Assembly (NCBI GenBank): GCA_021794255.1
Contig: JAJYRF010000019.1
Span: 1 to 64,000, forward strand
Length of the DNA: 64,000 nucleotides
Origin: a bacterium
Lineage (GTDB): Bacteria; SZUA-79; Acidulodesulfobacterales; Acidulodesulfobacteraceae
Reading direction: 5' to 3'
The notes beneath the pieces are model-generated. The model searched no databases. It was given only the letters and a program-made list of their open reading frames with translations, and was not told the DNA's origin. Shown here one piece after another: positions 28,901 through 38,621 of the stretch (positions are counted from its first letter, which is position 1; each line of letters starts with the position of its first letter). A program made the translations under genes and the position numbers.

Positions 28901-29384
28901 ATTCTCCTCTAACGGAAAATTGGAATAAATCTTGAACGTACTCCGCTTTTTCATATCCGAAAGATAACAAATCGTCAATTAATTTATTTCTGTCTATAAT
29001 ATGTCCTTTTTTTACATTTATAATAGTCTCGGAAATATCAAGCCGCGAAGGGACATTGTTCGAAAATGATTGATAAGTAAGTATTAAATTAACGCCGGCA
29101 TTGCTGCCGTTAATTAATTTACTATTATGAAGTTCATATAAAATACTTGCCGGAATTATTTCTTCGCATAGAAAAACTTTCTTAAATTCATTATTTTGAA
29201 AGAAATTTATATTCTTATATAAATTTCTTGCGCTATATGTATTTTTGCATAGATAAACAGCAATACCGCAATTATCCGCATTACTGTTTATAATTATAGA
29301 AGCTTCTAATGCAAATGCCGCCAAAGCGCTTTTATTTTTTAAAATGTTTAAACTATTTTTACCTGTATTTAAATTATTTATCAT
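25974..29384 (-). CDS. mfd: Transcription-repair coupling factor
   Basis: Mfd displaces stalled RNA polymerase and recruits UvrA. The 1136-residue protein has UvrB-like N-terminal domains, the RNA-polymerase-interacting domain (GDFVVHINHGIGKFTGI), a superfamily 2 translocase with Walker A GDVGYGKTEVA and DEEQ box, helicase motif VI (QLRGRVGRS), and the C-terminal TRCF domain. The C-terminal part has a short Asn/Lys-rich stretch but is otherwise normal. The start lies within the last codons of ppdK (11-bp overlap). Confidence 0.98.
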   Translation of the reverse strand: MINNLNTGKNSLNILKNKSALAAFALEASIIINSNADNCGIAVYLCKNTYSARNLYKNINFFQNNEFKKVFLCEEIIPASILYELHNSKLINGSNAGVNLILTYQSFSNNVPSRLDISETIINVKKGHIIDRNKLIDDLLSFGYEKAEYVQDLFQFSVRGELIDIYGGEADNPVRIDFFDDEVQDIRYFDINSQRSINKIDSYIIFPLKDDIFEKKLNILDIIEKPLIFAENFNLNNDADIENQLNNLLKKYNNNNVFYFNLNEQAGYIQSAKNYYKLDYRDVGFLKCLWDESKEQLNKKKTERFFKLILSNGFSVILSVKNDIYRERLKEIFSAFNVFEGENYNKGNFHIVASREISAGFFSKKHKFLIFSDQELFKERIEIIDADKLKKEKNGADFFENIRELNSGDFVVHINHGIGKFTGIKTIASGNLIADYFEIIYAGGDKVYVPSEKIYLIHKYINSGESEPELNKLGTKSWEKSKKKAKEKIEEIAKDLIELYAKRKSERGYAFSKEDETYREFEENFEYEETADQAKAIKDVLLDMESNKPMDRLVCGDVGYGKTEVAIRASFKAAMDGKQVIFIAPTTLLVEQHFTNFTKRFEKYPFKVAYLSRFISAKEEKETIKLLENGSIDIIIGTHKLLSDKIKFKDPGLLIIDEEQKFGAFQKEKIKKIKSSIDVLALSATPIPRTLYLSVSGIRDISILNTAPIGRKNINTVISLYDETMVKEYVYREISRGGQVYFIDNRISHLESLLNKFSKIMPDIRVGIAHGRLYADDLEEIMHKFYHKEYDVLLSTSIIEAGLDNPNVNTIIINNSEGLGLSQLYQLRGRVGRSYLQAYCLLLVNASELTKEQNKRLSAIMEYNDLGSGFRLAMADLEIRGAGNILGGAQSGNIDSIGLEMCMQMLKDEIKRIEGKVLPSEIFPEVKVSLNLYIPDSYIKDSKIKLSIYRRLSACGSIEEVFGIKEELIDRFGKCPEEIENLINVSRLKVNMRKIKVKFIDIKEDKFDIEFYNNSEKNNVPDGTHSATERLKESYCKNKELYSGAYIPEFSNLQIADDLHGESIKFAKALINFVNNKEILYKYIINFLSEYKLRIKIKNKINDNLKNNIHTEITKNIIDIDNIIFILQEIDRYVNI

Positions 29385-32031
29385 TTTTTATTACAGCATG
29401 GGCAGCGGCAATTATCGCAACCGGCACTCTAAACGGAGAGCAGCTTACATAATCCAGACCTAAGATATGGCAAAACTCAATGGAGCTTGGATCGCCGCCA
29501 TGTTCGCCGCAAATTCCCAGTTTAATATCATGCCTTGTTTTTTTTCCGCCTTCAACAGCTATTTTCATTAAACCGCCTACTCCTTGTCTATCAAGTTCAA
29601 TAAACGGGTCTGATTTCAAAACATTTCCTTCTAAGTAATCCGGTAAAAAAGAACCTATATCATCTCTAGAAAAACCGAATGCGGTTTGAGTCAAATCATT
29701 TGTACCGAATGAAAAAAATTCAGCTTCTTTAGCTATATCGTCAGCTATCATACAAGCTCTTGGAAGTTCTATCATAGTGCCTACAAGATAATTAAGCTTA
29801 ATTCCTCTCGATATCATAACTTCATTTGCTTTTTTATCCACCATAGCTTTTAATATTCTTATTTCTTCGTAAATACCCACAACAGGTATCATAATTTCAG
29901 GTATTATTTCATTTCCTTGCGAATAAAAATCGCATGCAGCCTCCATAATTGCTTCTACCTGCATTTCGTAAATTTCGGGATAACTTATTCCAAGCCTGCA
30001 TCCTCTATGCCCCAGCATAGGATTAATTTCATGAAGAGAATTTGCTTTTGTATTTAATTTTTCGAACGAAACATTCATAATTTCGGCAAGTTCTTTTATT
30101 TCGCCTTCGGTTTTAGGCAAAAATTCATGCAGGGGAGGATCGAGAAGCCTTATTGTAACAGAATATCCTTTCATTTCATTATAAATATCCAAGAAATCGC
30201 CTTTTTGCATAGGAAGCAGTTTTTTAAGAGCTTTTTCTCTTTCTGCTTTTGAATCTGCTAAAATCATTTCTCTGACTGCTTTAATTCTGTCGCCTTTAAA
30301 AAACATATGTTCCGTTCTGCACAACCCTATGCCTTCTGCGCTATAGTTTCTGGCAACTTTAGCATCTTCCGGAGTATCAGCATTAGCTCTTATTTTTAAT
30401 TTTTTAAGTTCATTAGCAAAACCCATTACGGTAAGAAAATCGTCATTTAATTCGCTTCTTATCATATCTACGTTTCCGTTATAAATTTCTCCCGTCGAAC
30501 CGTTTAAAGTAATAATATCTCCTTTTTTTACAGTTCTTCCGCCTACCGCTATTTCGCCTTTCTTTTCATTTATTTCAAGAGCCGAACATCCCGTTATAGC
30601 GCATTTACCCATACCTCTTGCAACAACCGCGGCATGAGAGGTCATACCGCCTCTTGCGGTAAGTATCCCTTCGGCAACGCTCATTCCGTGTATATCTTCA
30701 GGGGAGGTCTCCATTCTTACAAGAATAACTTTTTTGCCTTTCTTTGATTCTATCTCTGCTTCCTCTGCCGAAAATACGACTTCTCCGCTTGCAGCTCCCG
30801 GAGAGGCAGGCAAACCTTTTGCAATAATATCTTTTTTTGATTTTGGGTTAATTGAAGGATAAAGGAGCTGAACTATTGAATTAGGGTCTACTCTTAAAAC
30901 AGCGGTTTTTTTATCTATTAAGCCTTCATTATACATATCAAGAGCAATTTTGACCGATGCCTTAGCGGTTCTTTTGCCCGAACGTACCTGAAGCATATAT
31001 AAAATACCTTCTTGAATGGTAAATTCTAAATCAAGCATATTTTTATAATGATTCTCAAGAATTTTCGCATATTCTAAAAGTTCTTTGTAAACCTGGGGCA
31101 GAGCTTCTTCTAAAGATATATCGTCTTTATTTTTTTTCGACTGATTATTGATAGGCTGAGGCGTCCTGGTTCCTGCCACAACATCTTCGCCCTGTGCATT
31201 AATAAGATATTCGCCGTAAAATCCGTTTTCACCCGTTGAAGGATTTCTCGTGAAGGCAACACCGGTGCCTGAATTATTTCCCATATTTCCGTAAACCATG
31301 GAAACAATATTTACTGCAGTACCCCAATCTTCAGGTATATTATTTAATCTTCTATATGTAATAGCTCTTGGAATATTCCATGATTCAAAAACTGCGGATA
31401 CACCCATCCATAGCTGTTTATAAGGGTCATCCGGAAAATTTATTCCTTTTTGCTCTTTGACTACATCTTTAAATATATATACTAATTCTTTTAAATCTGA
31501 AGCGCTAAGTTCATTATCGTTATGAACGTTTTTCTTTTTCTTTTTTTTCTCTAATATCTCTTCCATAATTTTAGAATCTAAACCAAGAACAACATTTGAA
31601 AACATTTGAATAAATCTTCTATATGTATCGTAAGCAAATCGTTCATTCCCTGATTTCTTAATTAAACCTTTTATTGTTTCATCATTTAAACCAAGATTTA
31701 AAACAGTATCCATCATTCCCGGCATTGAAATTCTTGCGCCGCTTCTGACGGAAACTAAAAGAGGATTTTCGGCGTCGCCGAATTTTGCGCCCATAGTTTT
31801 TTCAACGGTCTCTAAATTAACAAGCACTTTATTCTCTAAATCTTCCGGATATTTTTTGCCATGTCCGTAAAAATAAGTGCAGACCTCCGTGGTAACAGTA
31901 AAACCTGCGGGAACTCTTATACCTAACTTTGTCATTTCAGCTAATCCCGCACCTTTTCCTCCCAATAAATTTTTCATAGAACCATCGCCATCAGCATATT
32001 TATTGCCGAAAAAATATACATATTGCGCCAT
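29374..32031 (-). CDS. ppdK: Pyruvate, phosphate dikinase
   Basis: This enzyme interconverts pyruvate + ATP + Pi and phosphoenolpyruvate + AMP + PPi. The 885-residue protein contains the N-terminal nucleotide-binding domain, the swivelling phosphohistidine domain with GGMTSHAAVVARGMGK (catalytic His), and the C-terminal PEP/pyruvate barrel with CGEHGGDPSS (catalytic Cys). Length is standard. GGAGG lies 9 bp before the ATG. It overlaps mfd downstream and follows glyS. It supports gluconeogenesis in anaerobes that work close to pyrophosphate equilibrium. Confidence 0.98.
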   Translation of the reverse strand: MAQYVYFFGNKYADGDGSMKNLLGGKGAGLAEMTKLGIRVPAGFTVTTEVCTYFYGHGKKYPEDLENKVLVNLETVEKTMGAKFGDAENPLLVSVRSGARISMPGMMDTVLNLGLNDETIKGLIKKSGNERFAYDTYRRFIQMFSNVVLGLDSKIMEEILEKKKKKKNVHNDNELSASDLKELVYIFKDVVKEQKGINFPDDPYKQLWMGVSAVFESWNIPRAITYRRLNNIPEDWGTAVNIVSMVYGNMGNNSGTGVAFTRNPSTGENGFYGEYLINAQGEDVVAGTRTPQPINNQSKKNKDDISLEEALPQVYKELLEYAKILENHYKNMLDLEFTIQEGILYMLQVRSGKRTAKASVKIALDMYNEGLIDKKTAVLRVDPNSIVQLLYPSINPKSKKDIIAKGLPASPGAASGEVVFSAEEAEIESKKGKKVILVRMETSPEDIHGMSVAEGILTARGGMTSHAAVVARGMGKCAITGCSALEINEKKGEIAVGGRTVKKGDIITLNGSTGEIYNGNVDMIRSELNDDFLTVMGFANELKKLKIRANADTPEDAKVARNYSAEGIGLCRTEHMFFKGDRIKAVREMILADSKAEREKALKKLLPMQKGDFLDIYNEMKGYSVTIRLLDPPLHEFLPKTEGEIKELAEIMNVSFEKLNTKANSLHEINPMLGHRGCRLGISYPEIYEMQVEAIMEAACDFYSQGNEIIPEIMIPVVGIYEEIRILKAMVDKKANEVMISRGIKLNYLVGTMIELPRACMIADDIAKEAEFFSFGTNDLTQTAFGFSRDDIGSFLPDYLEGNVLKSDPFIELDRQGVGGLMKIAVEGGKKTRHDIKLGICGEHGGDPSSIEFCHILGLDYVSCSPFRVPVAIIAAAHAVIKNDK

Positions 32032-32222
32032 TGAACTTTTCCTCCTAAGATTTATTTATTTAAATATTTAAATAATTAAATTAATATTAAAAACAATCGG
32101 TATATCTTTAGCAATCAATATATCAATATTATTAATAATCCTGACGAGTTGATAAGTTTAATTTTAATAAAGACTAATAAATCAAGATACCAATATAATA
32201 TAATTATATAATTAAAATTATA

Positions 32223-34406
32223 TTAGTATGACAGTTTAGAAAAATCGCATAAATTTTTTAATTCTATCAATATATTATTTAAAAGTCCTATTCTTGAATT
32301 TCTTAAATCTAAGTCCTCAACATTGACCATTACATTGTCAAAAAATTTATTAACTGGATAAACTATCTCATGATATAAATTCATTAATTTATAATAATTA
32401 TTTGATTTAATATATCTATAAGATTCATTTTTAATAAATTTATAAGATTCCATAAGAAATATTTCTTCTTTTAAAATTAATTTCTTGCCGTCAAAAGAAA
32501 CTATATCGCCGTAATTAAATGTAATATTGTTTAATCTCTTAAAAACAAAAGTCAAATCATACATATATTCATGCAATTTATTTTTAGCCACAAAATCTAT
32601 TTTTAAGTAAGATGTATAAATATCATCAAAAATATCGTCTGTTATAGACGATATTTCATCAAAATTATAATTTAAAGACGACATTATATTTTTAAATCTT
32701 GTTTTTGCAAATAAAATAAAAGTATCTTTTAAATTTAATAAATTTAAGCTCCTGTCTTTATAAAAATTATTGAAATAAAAATTAAATATTTTGTTTAATG
32801 ACAGTTTATATTTTTTTGCGAGCAAAATTTCAATTACGCCGATCATTGCTCTTCTTATAGCAAACGGGTCTGATTCTCCTGTCGGAAGTTTATTCAGCAT
32901 TGTGAATGATAAAACGGTGTCCAATTTATCCGAAATTGCGGAAATATCTCCAAATTTATCTGCAGGCATTAATTTTTCCCCATACTTTATAATTGGATAA
33001 TAATGCTCTTCTATAGCTCTTGAAACTATTTTGTCTTCCCCAAATTTATTTGCATAAATCCCGCCGATAATTCCCTGCAATTCAGGAAATTCATATACAA
33101 CATGCGTTGTTAAATCAAATTTTAATAAAGATGCGCATCTTTCAATAATTTTTTTGTCTTTAATATCTATGCTTTCTATTTCTTTTTTATTTGATTTATT
33201 AATTATATTTTCAAAAATATATTGGGCAAGCTGTTTAATCCTTTCTGTTTTTTCATAATATGTACCGATGCCCTTATAAAAAATAACATCTTTTGTTTTA
33301 TCTATAAAGTATTTAATAGATTGCTTTGTATCTTCTTTATAAAAAAAATCGGCATCATTTAATCTTGCAGCCAAAACTCTTGAATAACCCCGCGAAATAT
33401 TATTATTTATTATATTACTTATATCCATAATATCATCATTATAAATATCGGAGGTTAAATTTGCAATTCCGATAAAATACGGCATTAATTTAGACTTGTC
33501 TTTTGCAAATAAAGGAAAAAATCTCTGATGCTTTTTCATAACTAAAGATAAAAGCTCATGAGGTAAATGCAAAAATTTTTTGTCAAATTGTCCTTGAATT
33601 ATATGCGGACTTTCTGTAATTCCTACAATTTCATCAATCAAATTATCGTCATCTTCAAAAATACATTCAATTTTTTTTGAATTATTTATTAATTCTTTTT
33701 TTATAAAATTTTTTCTTTCAAGGCTATCTAAAATTATGCCGGCTTTTTTAAGTTTTTCAATATAATCATTTGCATCTTTAATTTTTACAAATGATTTTGA
33801 AAACGAATCTTTTCTTAAAATATATGAATAATTGCCTGCCTTGCAGTCTCCGTAATTAAATTGTACAATTTTTCCGTCAAATAAAGCAAGTATCCATAAT
33901 ATCGGTCTTGGATATCTTATATCGGCGTCCGACCATATCATAGATTTTTTAAATGACAGCTGTTTAATAATAGGCGGAATGTTTTCGGATAATATTTTTT
34001 TTAGATTTCTTCCTTTAATAATTGTTTTATATGCGGCGTACTCTCCTTTTTTCTGGCTAACGGCATAAATTTTTTTATAATTTTTTATATTATTTTTTTT
34101 TATAAATTGGATTAAAGGAGTTGCGGGGCTGCCGTCAGACAAATAGCAGACTTTTAAAGGAGGTCCTATTATTTCTATTTCTTTATCTTTGGTTTTTAAA
34201 GGTATATTCTTAACCAATAACGCTACTCTTCGTGAAGTTGAATAATATTCAATATTTTTATTATCATTATCGTTAAAATATAACTTATTTGAACCTAATT
34301 CATTAGCGAGAAAAATTTTAAAAGATTCAGCTAATCTGCGGGGAAATGCCAAAACATCTTTATAGGGAAGCTCTCCTGATCCTATTTCTAATAAAAATTC
34401 ACTCAT
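32223..34406 (-). CDS. glyS: Glycyl-tRNA synthetase beta subunit
   Basis: This is the beta chain of the alpha2beta2-type bacterial enzyme. The 727-residue protein matches the family from the N terminus (FLLEIGSGELPYKDV) through the HD-like region (DKLDTVLSF) to the C-terminal DALR anticodon-binding domain. It is a little longer than the E. coli chain because of Asn/Lys-rich loops. glyQ lies 194 bp upstream on the same strand. Confidence 0.97.
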   Translation of the reverse strand: MSEFLLEIGSGELPYKDVLAFPRRLAESFKIFLANELGSNKLYFNDNDNKNIEYYSTSRRVALLVKNIPLKTKDKEIEIIGPPLKVCYLSDGSPATPLIQFIKKNNIKNYKKIYAVSQKKGEYAAYKTIIKGRNLKKILSENIPPIIKQLSFKKSMIWSDADIRYPRPILWILALFDGKIVQFNYGDCKAGNYSYILRKDSFSKSFVKIKDANDYIEKLKKAGIILDSLERKNFIKKELINNSKKIECIFEDDDNLIDEIVGITESPHIIQGQFDKKFLHLPHELLSLVMKKHQRFFPLFAKDKSKLMPYFIGIANLTSDIYNDDIMDISNIINNNISRGYSRVLAARLNDADFFYKEDTKQSIKYFIDKTKDVIFYKGIGTYYEKTERIKQLAQYIFENIINKSNKKEIESIDIKDKKIIERCASLLKFDLTTHVVYEFPELQGIIGGIYANKFGEDKIVSRAIEEHYYPIIKYGEKLMPADKFGDISAISDKLDTVLSFTMLNKLPTGESDPFAIRRAMIGVIEILLAKKYKLSLNKIFNFYFNNFYKDRSLNLLNLKDTFILFAKTRFKNIMSSLNYNFDEISSITDDIFDDIYTSYLKIDFVAKNKLHEYMYDLTFVFKRLNNITFNYGDIVSFDGKKLILKEEIFLMESYKFIKNESYRYIKSNNYYKLMNLYHEIVYPVNKFFDNVMVNVEDLDLRNSRIGLLNNILIELKNLCDFSKLSY

Positions 34407-34600
34407 AAATAAATAATATCTTCCTTAAAATTATAAATTTTAATTACTTTAATTATTAATACCGTTCATTTTATATAAATTTTTTATAAATAATAATAAT
34501 AATAATTAATTAATTAGATTTATTTATATTTATAATATATTATAAATAATTTTTTATTAATTATATTGAATATATTAAATGCTATTATTAACGCATTTAA

Positions 34601-35446
34601 TTATGTTATTTTATTTTTATATTTTATGGCGCATTGTTCCGCTATGGTTCTTACTCTCAATATATAATTCATTCTTTCGGAAACGCTGATAAATCCTCTT
34701 GCATCAAGCAAATTAAAAACATGGGAACATTTAAGACAATATTCATACGCAGGTTTAACCGATTCTTCATTAGACAAAATTAGCTTTGCTTCATTTTCAT
34801 AAATGTTAAAAAGAGAAAATAATGTATCCGCCGAAGCTAATTCAAAATTATATTTTGAAGTTTCATATTCGTCGTCTTTATGAATATCTCCGTAAGTCAA
34901 ATAATCATTCCATGATAAATCAAATACGCTGTCTTTTTCTTGCAAATACATTGCTATTCTTTCTAAGCCGTAAGTAATTTCAATAGCTATTTTTTTAAGT
35001 TCTACGCCGCCGATTTGCTGAAAAAAAGTAAATTGAGATATTTCCATACCGTCAATCCAGACTTCCCAGCCTAATCCCCATGCGCCGAGAGTGGGGGATT
35101 CCCAATCATCTTCTATAAATCTTATATCATGTTCATTAGAATTAATACTTAATGCCTTAAGACTTTTTAAGTATATTTCTTGAATGTCTTTTATATACGG
35201 CTGCAAAATAACCTGAAATTGATAGTATCTTGCTAATCTATTAGGATTTTCTCCGTATCTCCCATCTGCAGGTCTTCTTGAAGGCTGAACATAAGCCGCC
35301 TTCCAGTTTTTTTCTTCTAAACATTTTAGAAAAGTATAAGGGGAAAATGTACCCGCTCCAACTTCCATATCATATGGCTGCATAATGACGCAGCCAAAGT
35401 CGGACCAGTATTTTTGAAGTTTAAAAATTAAATTCTGAAAATTTAT
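34601..35446 (-). CDS. glyQ: Glycyl-tRNA synthetase alpha subunit, apparent ATA start
   Basis: The alpha chain carries the class II catalytic core ([48 protein letters not shown]). The first ATG, at 35383, would discard a conserved N-terminal block ([20 protein letters not shown]) that is encoded in frame just upstream. Extending back, there is no ATG, GTG or TTG before an in-frame stop; the codon at the position of the usual initiator Met (before NFQ) is ATA at 35446-35444, and an ATT lies at 35467-35465. I therefore place the start at the ATA (281 residues). A sequencing error turning ATG to ATA is the main alternative. Confidence 0.93.
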   Translation of the reverse strand: MNFQNLIFKLQKYWSDFGCVIMQPYDMEVGAGTFSPYTFLKCLEEKNWKAAYVQPSRRPADGRYGENPNRLARYYQFQVILQPYIKDIQEIYLKSLKALSINSNEHDIRFIEDDWESPTLGAWGLGWEVWIDGMEISQFTFFQQIGGVELKKIAIEITYGLERIAMYLQEKDSVFDLSWNDYLTYGDIHKDDEYETSKYNFELASADTLFSLFNIYENEAKLILSNEESVKPAYEYCLKCSHVFNLLDARGFISVSERMNYILRVRTIAEQCAIKYKNKIT

Positions 35447-35546
35447 ATGATTCTTTTTATTATTAATTTTCTTTTACCATATTTATATAATTTATATTTG
35501 TAATTTATATTTATTATTATTTTATTATTGAATTTATAAAACAAGC

Positions 35547-36467
35547 TTATAAAGCAAGCATATTTTCAATTGATTTTCTAGCTTTAAGCCTAATATCTTC
35601 AGGAATTTCAATAATATTTTTCATATTAGAAAGAGAGTCTATTATATTATCTAAATGTGTTTTTTTCATATTCGGGCAAACAAGACCTTTATACGCCGCA
35701 ATAAAAATTTTATCCGGGTTTTCAATTCTCATTTTATACATAATACCTATTTCTGTTCCTATAATAAAATATTTTGCATCTGTTTGTCTGACATATCTGT
35801 ACATCCCTGAAGTTGAGGAAACATGATCTGCAACATCTATAGTATCATGCGTAGATTCGGGATGCGCAACAAATAATGCTCCGGGATACTTTTCTTTTAA
35901 TTTTTTTATATCAGCAGGAGTCGTTCTGTTATGAGGAGGGCAAAAACCCGGCCAGCTTATTATTTCTTTTTGAGTAAATCTCTGAACATAATCTCCGAGA
36001 TTTTTATCGGGAATCATTATAACTCTTTTATTGGGCAATGAATTAACAACTTTAACGGCATTTGCAGAGGTGCAGCAAATATTGCTGACAGCTTTACACT
36101 CGGCTGAAGTATTAACATATGCCACGACTGCGGCATCCGGAAACTCCGCTTTCATATTTAATATATCTTTAACAGTAATCATATCTACCATAGGACATCC
36201 CGCATTTTCTGCGGGAAGTATTACTTTCTTATCGGGGTTCATTATTGCGGCGCTTTCTGCCATAAATCTTACGCCGCAAAAAACTATAATATCCGCATTT
36301 GTTTGATTGGCTTTAATAGATAATTCAAGTGAATCACCTTGAAAATCAGCAATTTCTTGAATTTCATCCCTCTGATAATTATGAGCTAACAATATAGCAT
36401 TTTTCTTTTTTAGCAATTCTTTCAATAAATTTTGTTTTCTTTTAATTTCGCCGTCTATTGTTTCCAT
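35547..36467 (-). CDS. nadA: Quinolinate synthase
   Basis: NadA condenses iminoaspartate with dihydroxyacetone phosphate to quinolinate for NAD synthesis, using an oxygen-sensitive [4Fe-4S] cluster. The 306-residue protein has AILLAHNYQRDEIQEIADF, the pocket FCGVRFMAESAAIMNP, and cluster cysteines in CGVRF, SNICCTSANA and VCPNMKKTHLD. Length is normal. It heads the minus-strand housekeeping run; no nadB or nadC is beside it. Confidence 0.97.
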   Translation of the reverse strand: METIDGEIKRKQNLLKELLKKKNAILLAHNYQRDEIQEIADFQGDSLELSIKANQTNADIIVFCGVRFMAESAAIMNPDKKVILPAENAGCPMVDMITVKDILNMKAEFPDAAVVAYVNTSAECKAVSNICCTSANAVKVVNSLPNKRVIMIPDKNLGDYVQRFTQKEIISWPGFCPPHNRTTPADIKKLKEKYPGALFVAHPESTHDTIDVADHVSSTSGMYRYVRQTDAKYFIIGTEIGIMYKMRIENPDKIFIAAYKGLVCPNMKKTHLDNIIDSLSNMKNIIEIPEDIRLKARKSIENMLAL

Positions 36468-36898
36468 TTTTTTATTGATTAACCTATTCAGCTCTATTTA
36501 ACATAGCATAGATAGTATAACATAAATAATATAACATAAATAAATAGATATTTTAAATTTTAAATTTTTTGATTAGCAATTAGAGTTTCGATTAGAGTTT
36601 ATTTAATTTTAATATAGTTAAAAACTAATAATATACAATTTTATAAACAGCGTCTGTAAAAAATTAATATATAAAAAAATATAAATATTGATTATTATTT
36701 ATTCTGTATAAATATAATAAATATATAAATATAATTACATAATCAAACTTATATTTTATCATATTTATTATTATAATAACAATAATATTTTAAAATTTTT
36801 ATTGTAAAAAATTAACATTTATTTTTCCATTAATAAAATAATAAAACAATTCAAAAAACTTGATTTTAGATAGTAAAGAATATTATAATATCTAAATA
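36468..36898. other. Divergent nadA-trpS intergenic region, nothing recognised
   Basis: These 431 bp are nearly all A/T. I found no open frame, RNA gene, operator or terminator that I could support. Confidence 0.6.
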
Positions 36899-37957
36899 AT
36901 GGATAATAATATACAAAATTCTGCGATAGCAGAATTTGAATTTGAAAGCGATAACGATTCAGGCAAAACATACAGACGAATATTGACAGGCGATAGACCG
37001 ACGGGGCCTCTTCATTTGGGACATTATTGCGGCTCTCTAAAAAATAGGGTTGCTCTTCAGGACAAATATGATACATTTATATTAATAGCAGACATACAAG
37101 CTTTAACGACTAATTTTGATCATCCAGAACTTCTTAAGCAAAATATATTTCAGGTTGCATTAGATTATCTTGCAGTCGGAATTGCGCCTGGAAAATCAAC
37201 AATTGCAATTCAATCAATGATTCCTGAGATAGCCGAACTTACAATATTTTTTTCAATGTTTATTTCAATAAATGCTTTAAAGCATAATCCTACTATTAAA
37301 TCTGAGGCAAAAGAAAAAGGATATAAAGAACTTAACTATGGTTTTTTAGGATATCCCGTAAGCCAGACCGCCGATATAACAATCTTTAAAGCCGACTTAG
37401 TTCCTGTTGGAATAGATCAATTGCCTCATATAGAATTATCAAGAAAAATAGTAAGACGGTTTAATGAACTTTACGGCAGCACTTTAATTGAACCTCAAGC
37501 TCTTTTAAGCGAATTTCCAAAACTTATCGGCCTCGACGGAAATTTAAAAATGAGCAAGTCTTACGGAAATGCAATTTTTCTCTCGGATGATTTTGATACT
37601 ATAAAATCTAAAATAAGAACTGCTTTAACCGACAAGTCGCGTATTCATCCATCAGATCCGGGGCATCCCGATATATGCACAATTTTTTCTTATCATAAAA
37701 CTTTTTCAAATACCGATTTAACGAAAAATACTGAAAACGATTGCACTAATGGTTTAATAGGGTGCGTACAATGCAAGAATAACCTTTTTGAATCAATTAA
37801 ACATATTTTAATTCCTATGAATGAAAAACGGCAATATTATAAAAAACATCCTTCCGAAATTTGGGATATTGTGCTAACCGGTACAAATAAGGCAAAAAAG
37901 ATTGCAGAAGAAACCTTAGAAGAAGTAAAGAATAATATGAAAATTAATTATTTTTGA
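36899..37957 (+). CDS. trpS: Tryptophanyl-tRNA synthetase
   Basis: This class I synthetase has the HIGH-type motif in PTGPLHLGHYCG (residues 34-45) and the KMSKS loop (LKMSKSYGN) near residue 215. At 352 residues it is slightly longer than usual because of an acidic, unconserved N-terminal tail of about 25 residues (MDNNIQNSAIAEFEFE...) before the core RRILTGDRPTG; an internal start is not available as a Met, so the tail is probably real. No ribosome-binding site is visible. Confidence 0.97.
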   Translation: MDNNIQNSAIAEFEFESDNDSGKTYRRILTGDRPTGPLHLGHYCGSLKNRVALQDKYDTFILIADIQALTTNFDHPELLKQNIFQVALDYLAVGIAPGKSTIAIQSMIPEIAELTIFFSMFISINALKHNPTIKSEAKEKGYKELNYGFLGYPVSQTADITIFKADLVPVGIDQLPHIELSRKIVRRFNELYGSTLIEPQALLSEFPKLIGLDGNLKMSKSYGNAIFLSDDFDTIKSKIRTALTDKSRIHPSDPGHPDICTIFSYHKTFSNTDLTKNTENDCTNGLIGCVQCKNNLFESIKHILIPMNEKRQYYKKHPSEIWDIVLTGTNKAKKIAEETLEEVKNNMKINYF

Positions 37958-38052
37958 AAAACAGCATTTATATTTATTAAAGCTTATAACGTCCGCTATT
38001 TACAAAAAAAATTTATATTTTTATTATATTAATAATTTATATATTTATATTT

Positions 38053-38066
38053 TAACCAATCGGTAC
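38053..38066 (+). promoter_or_regulatory. Second ACCGA-type motif upstream of a DsrE-like gene
   Basis: aaccaatcggtaca, read as its complement TGTACCGATTGGTT, matches the TACCGACCAGTT core of the operator at 8061-8082 apart from purine-purine or pyrimidine-pyrimidine changes. It lies 92 bp before the DsrE-type start codon. A promoter-like TTTACA-17-TATTAT (37999-38027) lies just upstream. Confidence 0.4.
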
Positions 38067-38157
38067 ATATTTAATATATATTGCAATTTACATATGTATA
38101 TCAATCAATGTCTTGTATTAATTATTTAAAATTAAATATAAATTTAAGGAGAAAAAC

Positions 38158-38535
38158 ATGGCAAACAAATTGTTTATTATGCTTCAAAACACGACACCAG
38201 ATAATCCTCATCAATTAGGGGCTCCCTTTTTCCAGGCTGCCGCTGCTGCGACTATGGATTACGAAGTTGAAATGGTACTAACGGCAGATGCGGGACTTCT
38301 GATGAAAAAAGGCGTGGCGGAAAATTTAAGAGTAAAAGCGGGAAGCCCTAAATCTGTGTATGATTTCATTAAAGACGCCTATGAAGCAGGGGTTGTTTTC
38401 AAAATTTGCACACCTGCCTTAGAGCTAAACGATTTTACAAAAGATGACCTTATACCTGAATGCAGCGGCGTCGTCGGCGGAGCTTATGTTGTAGAAATGG
38501 CGATGGATGATAATGTAAAAGTTCTGGCTTATTGA
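38158..38535 (+). CDS. DsrE family protein
   Basis: The 125-residue protein shows the DsrE-like layout: KLFIMLQNTT at the N terminus, a middle helix, the strand-turn VVFKICTPALEL with Cys84, and a second Cys102 in IPECSGVVGG. It is a different subtype from the DsrE-like protein at 7576-7926. Such proteins may carry persulfide sulfur; no partner TusA or rhodanese gene is adjacent. AAGGAG lies 7 bp before the ATG. A possible shared operator motif lies at 38053-38066. It is convergent with the activase-like gene across a 60-bp palindrome. Confidence 0.82.
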   Translation: MANKLFIMLQNTTPDNPHQLGAPFFQAAAAATMDYEVEMVLTADAGLLMKKGVAENLRVKAGSPKSVYDFIKDAYEAGVVFKICTPALELNDFTKDDLIPECSGVVGGAYVVEMAMDDNVKVLAY

Positions 38536-38561
38536 TTTAATTTAAATTTATTTGATTTGCC

Positions 38562-38621
38562 TTATTAAATGTAGTTAATAGGGACAGATTTAAATCTGTC
38601 CCTATTAACTACATTTAATAA
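38562..38621. repeat. 60-bp perfect palindrome, no loop; probable bidirectional terminator
   Basis: All 30 base pairs of the two arms match, with centre GATTT|AAATC at 38591/38592 and a GGGACAG...CTGTCCC core. It lies between convergent genes and its right end contains the stop codon of the minus-strand gene. In RNA it would form a very stable hairpin, so it would act as a terminator in both directions. The GGGACAGATTTAAATCTGTCCC-type core recalls palindromes found near REP-associated transposases. Confidence 0.9.

Noticed and set aside
32092..32103. Third ACCGA-like motif (complement ATACCGATTGTT) upstream of ppdK
   Set aside because: It lacks the second half of the palindrome and is likely a chance match.
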